From Comamonadaceae bacterium (lineage in GTDB: Bacteria > Pseudomonadota > Gammaproteobacteria > Burkholderiales > Burkholderiaceae_C): a DNA stretch of 9,001 nucleotides. This document shows, piece after piece, positions 1 through 5,056 of this stretch. The stretch is from contig JAIXXW010000034.1 in NCBI GenBank assembly GCA_027490555.1, positions 1 through 9,001 on the forward strand, written 5' to 3'. Made by a program: the position numbers and the translations under genes. The number at the start of each line of letters is the position of its first letter. Position 1 is the stretch's first letter. The notes beneath the pieces were generated by a model. It was not told the origin of the DNA, made no database searches, and was given only the letters and a program-made list of their open reading frames with translations.

Positions 1-1
1 C

Positions 2-1015
2 CTGCCGGACTTGCTGGCCGAGCGCGAGCGCCTGCAGCGCCCGCAGGTGGACATCAGCTTTCCCGAGATCGAAAAGTTCGACCACCTGCCGCCCGCCAAG
101 GTGGAGGGCGCCACCGCCTATGTGTCGATCATGGAAGGCTGCAGCAAGTACTGCAGCTACTGCGTGGTGCCCTACACCCGGGGCGAGGAAGTGTCTCGCC
201 CCTTTGACGATGTGCTGGTCGAGGTGGCCGGGCTGGCCGCGCAGGGCGTGAAAGAAATCACCCTGCTGGGCCAGAACGTGAACGCTTACCGGGGCAAGAT
301 GGGTGGCACCTCGGACATGGCAGACTTTGCGCTGCTGCTGGAATACGTGGCCGACATGCCTGGCATCGAACGCATCCGCTATGTGACCAGCCACCCCAAC
401 GAGTTCACCCAACGCCTGATCGACGCTTACGAGAAAATCCCGCAACTGGTCAGCCACCTGCACCTGCCGGTGCAGCACGGGTCCGACAAAATTTTGATGG
501 CCATGAAGCGCGGCTACACCGCCATGGAATACAAGAGCACCATCCGCAAGCTGCGGGCCATCCGCCCCGACATGTCGCTCAGCAGCGATTTCATCGTGGG
601 CTTCCCCGGTGAAACCGAGGACGACTTTCAGAAGATGATGAAACTCATCACCGATGTGGGTTTTGACGCGAGTTTCAGCTTCATCTTCAGCCCCCGCCCC
701 GGCACGCCTGCAGCCAACCTGCACGACGACACGCCACACGCCGAAAAACTGCGCCGCCTGCACCACCTGCAAGCGACCATCGAAGACCATGTGCGGCGCA
801 TCGGCGACAGCCGCGTGGGCACGGTGCAACGCATTTTGGTGGAGCGCCCTTCGCGCAAGGACGCGACCGAGTTGGCCGGGCGCACCGAGTGCAACCGGGT
901 GGTGAATTTCCCCGGTGGCCCCCACATGGACCGCCTGATCGGCCAGATGGTGGACGTGCGCATCACCCAAGGCCTGTCGCACTCGCTGCGCGGCGAGTTG
1001 CTGATCCGCGATTGA
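2..1015 (+). CDS. miaB: tRNA-2-methylthio-N6-dimethylallyladenosine synthase MiaB (5' end missing)
   Basis: MiaB is a cytoplasmic radical-SAM enzyme that adds a methylthio group to N6-isopentenyladenosine at tRNA position 37. The reading frame is open at the left edge. The 337 visible residues lack the N-terminal methylthiotransferase domain (roughly the first 110 residues), which normally holds the second Fe-S cluster. The radical-SAM cluster motif CSKYCSYC lies at codons 140-142, 152-154 and 161-163, followed by VVPYTRGEE, as in MiaB. The GQNVNAY and HLPVQHGS motifs typical of this family follow. The last ~70 residues look like the TRAM RNA-binding domain. The homologous enzymes RimO and MtaB are less likely because the CSKYC-x2-C-VVPYTRG sequence and the NVNAY motif fit MiaB best. 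The gene is convergent with the next one, 61 bp away, and I see no clear terminator in that gap. Confidence 0.96.
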   Translation: MPDLLAERERLQRPQVDISFPEIEKFDHLPPAKVEGATAYVSIMEGCSKYCSYCVVPYTRGEEVSRPFDDVLVEVAGLAAQGVKEITLLGQNVNAYRGKMGGTSDMADFALLLEYVADMPGIERIRYVTSHPNEFTQRLIDAYEKIPQLVSHLHLPVQHGSDKILMAMKRGYTAMEYKSTIRKLRAIRPDMSLSSDFIVGFPGETEDDFQKMMKLITDVGFDASFSFIFSPRPGTPAANLHDDTPHAEKLRRLHHLQATIEDHVRRIGDSRVGTVQRILVERPSRKDATELAGRTECNRVVNFPGGPHMDRLIGQMVDVRITQGLSHSLRGELLIRD

Positions 1016-1076
1016 TGCTCTGAAAGAGGCCCTGACTTGGGCAGGCCCCACGTCCGAAGGCACCTGCGCCATCCGG

Positions 1077-1469
1077 TCAGGAGTCTCTGCCGACTTCGCG
1101 GATGTAGCGCCGGTAGTCGCCGTGTGGGATGGGCGTGAGGCCCTCCACGGCTTGGTTGTAGACATAGGTCTGCACCGACTGGCCTTGCAGCGGGCCAGCC
1201 ACCACGGTGAACACCTCACGCCAGTACTGTGAGGCGGCGCGGTCGCCGGGCACCATGTCTTCCACCGCGTCAAGCCGCGCCAGGTGCACGTCATCGACTG
1301 CGTAGACCTCGCCGCTGACCCGCCCCGCACCGGGAATCAGACCGGGGTAACGTCCCACATCGACCAAACGCCCCGGCAACTCGGCCGCACCCACAAAGCG
1401 GGCCCCTTGCATCTGGGCTTGCAGGCGCAAACCGGGTAAGAGCGTGCCGTAAATGAAAAGCAGGTGCAT
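1077..1469 (-). CDS. gamma-glutamylcyclotransferase-like (AIG2/GGCT-fold) protein
   Basis: This 130-aa protein belongs to the GGCT-like (AIG2, butirosin BtrG-like) fold. Members release 5-oxoproline from gamma-glutamyl compounds or related amides, but the substrate of this one cannot be read from sequence. The N-terminal FIYGTLLPG (Tyr7-Gly8-Thr9-Leu10) is the family's substrate-binding loop. LDAVED places the likely catalytic acid at Glu70, and YWREVFTV (82-89) fits the conserved Y-x-R strand after it. YPGLIPG and VSGEVYAVD also match the family pattern. There is no signal peptide or membrane segment, so it is probably cytoplasmic. The start lies 20 bp after the ffh stop with no convincing Shine-Dalgarno sequence, so it may be translated from the ffh transcript by coupling. 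The fold is well supported and the exact activity is not. Confidence 0.88.
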   Translation of the reverse strand: MHLLFIYGTLLPGLRLQAQMQGARFVGAAELPGRLVDVGRYPGLIPGAGRVSGEVYAVDDVHLARLDAVEDMVPGDRAASQYWREVFTVVAGPLQGQSVQTYVYNQAVEGLTPIPHGDYRRYIREVGRDS

Positions 1470-1489
1470 CGGGTGGCCGTCTGCGGGGA

Positions 1490-2875
1490 TCAGCGGGGCA
1501 TGCCGGGAAAGCCCCCGCCGCCACCCATCATGCCTTTCATGGCGCCCATGCGTTTCATCATCTTCATCATGCCGCCGCCTGACATTTTTTTCATCATGTC
1601 CTGCATCTGCTCGAACTCCTTGAGCATGCGGTTGACATCCTGCACCTGAACCCCTGCGCCCGCAGCGATGCGGCGCTTGCGGGTGGCCTTGATCAGCTCG
1701 GGTTTTTTCCGCTCCAGCGGGGTCATGCTGTGGATGATGCCCTGCTTGCGGCCGATGTCTTTTTCAACCTTGTCCATGTCCATCGAGCCAGCCTTGGCGG
1801 TCAGCTGGCTGGGCAGCTTGTCCATCAGGCTCGACAGCCCACCCATTTGCTTCATCTGCTGGATCTGGGCCAGAAAATCGTTCAAGTCAAAGCTGCCGCC
1901 GCCCTTGACCTTGGCCGCCAGCTTTTGCGCTGCGGCCATGTCCACGCCTGCGGTGACCTGCTCGACCAGGGCCACGATGTCGCCCATGCCCAGGATGCGT
2001 CCCGCGTGGCGCTCGGCGTCGAACACCTCCAGGCCATCGATCTTTTCGCTGGTGCCGGCAAATTTGATCGGCACACCCGTGATCTGGCGCACCGACAGTG
2101 CGGCACCGCCGCGTGAATCGCCGTCGAGCTTGGTCAGAACGATGCCCGTCAGCGGCAAGGCCTCGCTGAAAGCCCTGGCGGTGTTGGCCGCGTCCTGGCC
2201 CTGCATGGCATCGACCACGAACAAGGTTTCCACCGGCCGCAGCTCGGCATGCAGGCCCTTGATTTCATTCATCAAGGCTTCGTCAATCGCCAGGCGACCG
2301 GCGGTGTCCACCAGCAAAACGTCAAAGAAATGCTTGCGCGCATAGTCGATGGCGGCGCGGGCGATGTCGATCGGTTTTTGCTCGGGTGAGCTGGGGAACC
2401 ATTCGGCCCCGGCCTGGGCGGTGACGGTCTTGAGCTGCTCGATGGCGGCCGGACGGTAGACGTCGCCCGAGACCGTCAGCACCTTTTTCTTGCGCTTGTC
2501 GATCAGGTGCTTGGCCAGCTTGGCGGTGGTGGTGGTCTTGCCCGCGCCCTGCAAACCGGCCATCAGGATCACGGCAGGCGGCTGCGTGGCCAGGTTGATG
2601 TCCGAGACCCCTTCGCCCATGGTGGCGGCCAGTTCCCGGTTGACCACCCCCACCAGCGCCTGGCCGGGCTTGAGGGAGCCCATGACTTCCTGGCCCAAGG
2701 CTTTGTCCTTGACACGGGCAATGAAGTCGCGCACCACCGGCAGGGCCACGTCGGCCTCCAGCAAGGCCATGCGCACCTCGCGCAGCATGTCGGCCACGTT
2801 CGACTCGGTGATGCGGGCCTGCCCGCTGAGGGTCTTGACAAGGCGTGAGAGTTTATCGGTCAGGGCGGAGGCCAT
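1490..2875 (-). CDS. ffh: Signal recognition particle GTPase Ffh
   Basis: Ffh binds 4.5S RNA and signal sequences of nascent inner-membrane proteins and delivers ribosomes to the receptor FtsY. The 461-aa protein has the expected order: N helical bundle (about 1-95), G domain (about 100-295) and methionine-rich M domain (about 325-461). GTPase motifs are visible: P-loop GLQGAGKTTTT (107-117), DTAGR (190-194), TKLDGD (248-253) and GTSEKIDGLEVF (274-285). The RNA-binding segment RKRRIAAGAGVQVQDVNRML (399-418) matches the 4.5S RNA contact region. The C-terminal tail is very rich in Met and Gly and forms the flexible signal-sequence groove. Length is normal for proteobacterial Ffh. The ATG start is chosen because the protein begins with the usual family N-terminus; the upstream ribosome-binding site is weak. 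It is divergent from the CcsA-like gene across 77 bp and probably cotranscribed with the GGCT-like gene behind it. Confidence 0.98.
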   Translation of the reverse strand: MASALTDKLSRLVKTLSGQARITESNVADMLREVRMALLEADVALPVVRDFIARVKDKALGQEVMGSLKPGQALVGVVNRELAATMGEGVSDINLATQPPAVILMAGLQGAGKTTTTAKLAKHLIDKRKKKVLTVSGDVYRPAAIEQLKTVTAQAGAEWFPSSPEQKPIDIARAAIDYARKHFFDVLLVDTAGRLAIDEALMNEIKGLHAELRPVETLFVVDAMQGQDAANTARAFSEALPLTGIVLTKLDGDSRGGAALSVRQITGVPIKFAGTSEKIDGLEVFDAERHAGRILGMGDIVALVEQVTAGVDMAAAQKLAAKVKGGGSFDLNDFLAQIQQMKQMGGLSSLMDKLPSQLTAKAGSMDMDKVEKDIGRKQGIIHSMTPLERKKPELIKATRKRRIAAGAGVQVQDVNRMLKEFEQMQDMMKKMSGGGMMKMMKRMGAMKGMMGGGGGFPGMPR

Positions 2876-2952
2876 GCAGAAATCCAGAAAAAACCGGCTC
2901 GGCGTGTTGGCGAAACCCCAGCGGCTGCGCCCGAAAGGCTAAACTCGGTCCC
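2876..2952. other. Divergent intergenic region between ffh and the CcsA/YpjD-like gene
   Basis: This 77-bp gap must hold the start signals for both divergent genes unless transcription begins inside a coding region. I see no sigma-70 promoter with good -35 and -10 elements at proper spacing on either strand. An AAAGG at 2934-2938 lies 14 nt before the rightward ATG, which is long for a ribosome-binding site. Confidence 0.5.
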
Positions 2953-3756
2953 ATGATTTTAGCGAGTGCGCCTTTGTGGACGCTGCCCTTCACGGCATTG
3001 GCAGCCCTGATCTATGCCTTGCCAGCCCTGGTGCCCCGTCGCCTGGGCGATGTGCACGCGCGCCATCTGCTCTGGCTGGCCTGGGGTCTGCATGCCTTGA
3101 GCCTGCTGGCGCTGCTGATGGGGCCAGTCCGCTTTGGCTTTGCACCGGCACTGTCGGTCACGGCCTGGCTGGTCGTCACCGCTTATTTGATCGAAACCCA
3201 GTTTTTCCCCAAGCTCAAGGCCCGCTGGGCCGTGGGCAGCCTGGGCGCCATCACCGTGGTGCTGGCCTGGGTCTTCCCGGGCACGCTGATCACCAGCCAG
3301 GCATCGGCCTGGCTGCCACTGCACTTTGCCTTGGGCTTGTCGGCCTACGGCATGTTTGCCGCTGCGGTGGTGCACGCCTGGATGATGACCCGCACCGAGC
3401 AGGACATCCGCAAGGCCCACGAAGGCTCCAGCGGTCTGCCGCTGCTGACGCTGGAGCGGCTGACGTTTCGCTTTGTGACGGCCGGATTTGTGCTCCTGTC
3501 GGCGACCCTGGTGGCGGGCACGCTGTTTGGTGAAGCGCTGTATGGCGAGAGCCACACCGAATGGCGGTGGGACCACAAACGGGTCTTTGCGGTGCTGTCT
3601 TGGCTGACCTTCGCCACCTTGCTGGTGGGTCGCAGCCAATGGGGCTGGCGCGGCCGCCGCGCCGTGCGCGTGCTCTACATCGGCGCCGGCTTGCTGCTGC
3701 TTTCTTATGCCGGCTCGCGCTTTGTCCTCGAAGTCTTGCTGGGACGTGCCGCATGA
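2953..3756 (+). CDS. CcsA/YpjD-like inner-membrane protein (cytochrome c assembly family)
   Basis: This 267-aa polytopic protein has about eight hydrophobic helices (roughly 8-26, 38-56, 66-83, 97-115, 122-142, 172-192, 211-226 and 241-262). It resembles the cytochrome c assembly (CcmC/CcsA/CcsB) family as found in the YpjD/CorE group, which is encoded next to ffh in other proteobacteria. Candidate heme-handling or conserved histidines are His124 (WLPLHFALGLSAYGMF) and His208 (WDHKRVFAVLSWLTFA). A full tryptophan-rich WWD heme motif is not evident, so a role in heme delivery is uncertain; YpjD has also been linked to magnesium resistance. An in-frame upstream extension to 2845 exists but overlaps the ffh start and is not membrane-like, so ATG 2953 is preferred. 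The stop overlaps the next gene's start (ATGA), indicating translational coupling. Confidence 0.88.
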   Translation: MILASAPLWTLPFTALAALIYALPALVPRRLGDVHARHLLWLAWGLHALSLLALLMGPVRFGFAPALSVTAWLVVTAYLIETQFFPKLKARWAVGSLGAITVVLAWVFPGTLITSQASAWLPLHFALGLSAYGMFAAAVVHAWMMTRTEQDIRKAHEGSSGLPLLTLERLTFRFVTAGFVLLSATLVAGTLFGEALYGESHTEWRWDHKRVFAVLSWLTFATLLVGRSQWGWRGRRAVRVLYIGAGLLLLSYAGSRFVLEVLLGRAA

Positions 3757-3989
3757 AATACCTGATCTGGCTGGTGATCATTTTGCTGGCCATCTGGGCC
3801 TACAAACGCTCGCGCCGGCCTGCCCAGCCACCTGCGGACAAAACCCCAGCCCCTGCCACACCCTCGAACATGGTGGGCTGTGCCCACTGTGGGCTGCACC
3901 TCCCCCAGGAAGAAGCTGTCACCGGGGAAAAGGGCCTGTACTGCAGCACCGAACACCGCAGCGCCGCCCAGGACCGCAACCCGGTCTGA
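3753..3989 (+). CDS. PP0621-family small membrane-anchored protein with Cys/His cluster
   Basis: This 78-aa protein starts at the ATG that overlaps the previous stop codon by ATGA, with GGGA 9 nt upstream as a modest ribosome-binding site. It begins with a single hydrophobic helix (about 3-17) followed by Lys/Arg residues, so it is probably an inner-membrane anchor with the C-terminus in the cytoplasm. A Pro/Ala-rich linker (21-37) leads to a small domain with Cys43-x2-Cys46-Gly-Leu-His and, after 17 residues, Cys64 and His68 in GLYCSTEH. That spacing suggests a zinc-ribbon-like metal site. I recognise it as the PP0621 family of uncharacterised proteobacterial proteins. Its function is unknown. 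Tight coupling to the CcsA/YpjD-like gene suggests the two act in the same membrane process, which is inference. Confidence 0.85.
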   Translation: MKYLIWLVIILLAIWAYKRSRRPAQPPADKTPAPATPSNMVGCAHCGLHLPQEEAVTGEKGLYCSTEHRSAAQDRNPV

Positions 3990-4069
3990 AACGCCCTGGC
4001 CTGGCGCCGGTCCCCTCCCCCCGAAGTTCGACGCTGATGGCCCGCCCCCTGTCCTGGAGCTGAGACACC

Positions 4070-4651
4070 ATGACCCACCGATCCACAGACCCGGCCGAAC
4101 TTTGGCAAGCGGGCTGGTACGCACCGGCCCAACGCTTGGACTCCCCCAACTTCGGCCCCCGGCCACAGGGCGCGTGCATCGACCTGCTGGTGGTGCATTC
4201 GATCAGCCTGCCACCGGGCCAGTATGGCGGGACAGAGGTCGCCGCCCTGTTCACCAACCAGCTGGACTGGGATGCCCACCCCTATTTCAGCCAAATCAGG
4301 GGGCTGCAGGTGTCGGCGCATTTTTTCATCCGGCGTGACGGCGCCTTGGTGCAATTTGTCAGCGCCGACGACCGGGCCTGGCATGCTGGACAGTCGGCCT
4401 ACCGCGGACGCAGCCAGTGCAACGACGACTCCGTCGGCATCGAGCTCGAAGGGCTGGAGGGCGACGTGTTCGAGGACGCCCAATACGCGCAACTGGCCCG
4501 TCTTTGCCAGGCCCTGAAATCCCGCTACCCGATCGCCCACGTGGCTGGGCATGAGCACATCGCCGCCGGGCGAAAACAGGACCCTGGACCGGGCTTTGAC
4601 TGGGCCCGTTTGCAACAAGCGCTGACTTGGCCACATTCGTACTTTCCCTAG
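4070..4651 (+). CDS. ampD: 1,6-anhydro-N-acetylmuramyl-L-alanine amidase AmpD
   Basis: AmpD is a cytoplasmic zinc amidase of peptidoglycan recycling. It cleaves the bond between anhydro-N-acetylmuramic acid and L-alanine of imported muropeptides, and its loss can induce AmpC beta-lactamase where AmpR is present. The 193-aa protein is close to the E. coli length and has no signal peptide. The zinc ligands align as His43 (VVHSISLPPG), His161 and Asp171 (GHEHIAAGRKQDPGPGFDW). The catalytic Glu125 lies in SVGIELEG and Lys169 is the supporting lysine. VSAHFFIRRDG and RAWHAG are also typical. GGAG at 4056-4059 supports ATG 4070. It follows the PP0621 gene by 80 bp and is separated from nrdA by a terminator-like hairpin and a long control region. 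No ampR or ampC is in the window. Confidence 0.96.
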   Translation: MTHRSTDPAELWQAGWYAPAQRLDSPNFGPRPQGACIDLLVVHSISLPPGQYGGTEVAALFTNQLDWDAHPYFSQIRGLQVSAHFFIRRDGALVQFVSADDRAWHAGQSAYRGRSQCNDDSVGIELEGLEGDVFEDAQYAQLARLCQALKSRYPIAHVAGHEHIAAGRKQDPGPGFDWARLQQALTWPHSYFP

Positions 4652-4669
4652 GGATGTCAAACAACAACT

Positions 4670-4704
4670 GAAAAAAATATTGACCCAGTCATTTTTATTT
4701 TTTC
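4670..4704 (+). terminator. A/T-rich hairpin terminator after ampD
   Basis: Eighteen bases after the ampD stop, G plus an A-run (4670-4676) can pair with TTTTTTC (4698-4704), with TA/TA inside it and an inner stem TGAC-CCA-GTCA (4681-4691). The transcript therefore forms an imperfect hairpin whose right arm is T-rich (4692-4703). The GC content of the inner stem is low, so it is weaker than a textbook intrinsic terminator. The A-run and T-run on opposite sides could also let it work in reverse. Confidence 0.5.
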
Positions 4705-4815
4705 GCTCAGTTTCATCGAATCTCTGGCCAGATCCAAGACCGCCTGCGCCAGTCCAGACAAGCACTTGGACGGCAAATCCCGCCAAGGGGCGCATGGTGC
4801 TTGGTTCTGATCGCA

Positions 4816-4865
4816 AAAACACTGTTTTCAAAGCACTTTCCAAGGCGTTTTTCAGCCTTTGAAAA
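4816..4865. repeat. Overlapping inverted repeats upstream of nrdA
   Basis: AAAAC-ACT-GTTTT (4816-4828) is a perfect 5-bp-arm dyad. Overlapping it, TTTTCAAAG (4825-4833) is exactly repeated in inverted form as CTTTGAAAA (4857-4865), with a 23-bp interval. Either could be a protein-binding site in the nrdA upstream region. No regulator is assigned. Confidence 0.55.
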
Positions 4866-4877
4866 TGCCCATATATT

Positions 4878-4912
4878 GGCCGATCGGTCGGCCTGGGGCT
4901 CCCGAGGCCCCA
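4878..4912. repeat. Two adjacent GC-rich dyads upstream of the NrdR boxes
   Basis: GGCCGA-TCGG-TCGGCC (4878-4893) has 6-bp perfect arms and contains the palindrome CCGATCGG. It abuts TGGGGC...GCCCCA (4894-4899 and 4907-4912), a 6-bp stem with a 7-nt loop. No T-tract follows, so these are more likely operator-like elements or DNA structure than a terminator. Confidence 0.55.
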
Positions 4913-4922
4913 AAGCCTCTGT

Positions 4923-4938
4923 ACACTACCTGTAGTGG
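4923..4938 (+). promoter_or_regulatory. NrdR box 1
   Basis: ACACTACCTGTAGTGG fits the NrdR operator pattern (ACAC, A/T-containing centre, GTGT). It has a perfect 6-bp dyad CACTAC/GTAGTG around a 2-bp centre. NrdR is the ATP/dATP-sensing zinc-ribbon repressor of ribonucleotide reductase genes and binds paired boxes. A second box follows after 16 bp, and nrdA starts 118 bp downstream. The nrdR gene itself is not in the window. Confidence 0.85.
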
Positions 4939-4939
4939 C

Positions 4940-4968
4940 TTGCAAGGGTATCGGACACCAGATATAGT
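4940..4968 (+). promoter_or_regulatory. Candidate sigma-70 promoter for nrdA
   Basis: TTGCAA (4940-4945) as -35 and TATAGT (4963-4968) as -10 are separated by the ideal 17 bp. The -10 matches the consensus at five of six positions and the -35 at four. The -35 lies between the two NrdR boxes and the -10 lies inside box 2, so bound NrdR would block polymerase. Transcription would begin near 4975, giving a leader of about 82 nt. Confidence 0.65.
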
Positions 4969-4974
4969 GTCCGA
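4951..4974 (+). promoter_or_regulatory. NrdR box 2 within a larger dyad
   Basis: The core ACACCAGATATAGTGT (4955-4970) matches the NrdR operator pattern closely. It is embedded in a longer dyad with perfect 8-bp arms TCGGACAC (4951-4958) and GTGTCCGA (4967-4974). Its centre is 32 bp from the centre of box 1, close to three helical turns, the phasing usual for NrdR pairs. Confidence 0.88.
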
Positions 4975-5056
4975 CACGAATTCACAGAATTGAAAAATCG
5001 ACGGATTTCCAGCCCGCACCGCCTCGCCAAAACAGACCATAAATCACAAAAAAACC

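Larger units (their letters stand above)
4652..5056. other. 405-bp non-coding control region between ampD and nrdA
   Basis: No convincing gene lies here. A 60-codon frame at 4680-4862 starts with TTG inside the terminator-like hairpin and resembles no protein I know. The left part holds the ampD terminator (4670-4704). About 110 bases (4705-4814) follow in which I see nothing. Then comes a run of inverted repeats (4816-4912), the two NrdR boxes with the promoter (4923-4970) and an A-rich leader of about 80 nt before nrdA. Confidence 0.8.

Noticed and set aside
1016..1076. Possible bidirectional terminator between miaB and the GGCT-like gene
   Set aside because: Only 4-bp stems such as GCCC/GGGC could be found, with no T-tract on either strand.
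1668..2345. 225-codon plus-strand frame opposite ffh
   Set aside because: It is Ser/Arg/Ala-rich with no motifs and lies wholly within the well-defined Ffh G and M domains on the other strand.
4680..4862. 60-codon plus-strand frame in the ampD-nrdA gap
   Set aside because: It begins with TTG inside the terminator-like hairpin, lacks a ribosome-binding site and resembles no protein I recognise.
3800..4945. 381-codon minus-strand frame across ampD and the control region
   Set aside because: It lies antisense to ampD and the PP0621 gene, whose products match known families; its own sequence shows no domain.
4652..5056. DnaA boxes upstream of nrdA, as in E. coli
   Set aside because: No sequence close to TTATNCACA was found on inspection of either strand.
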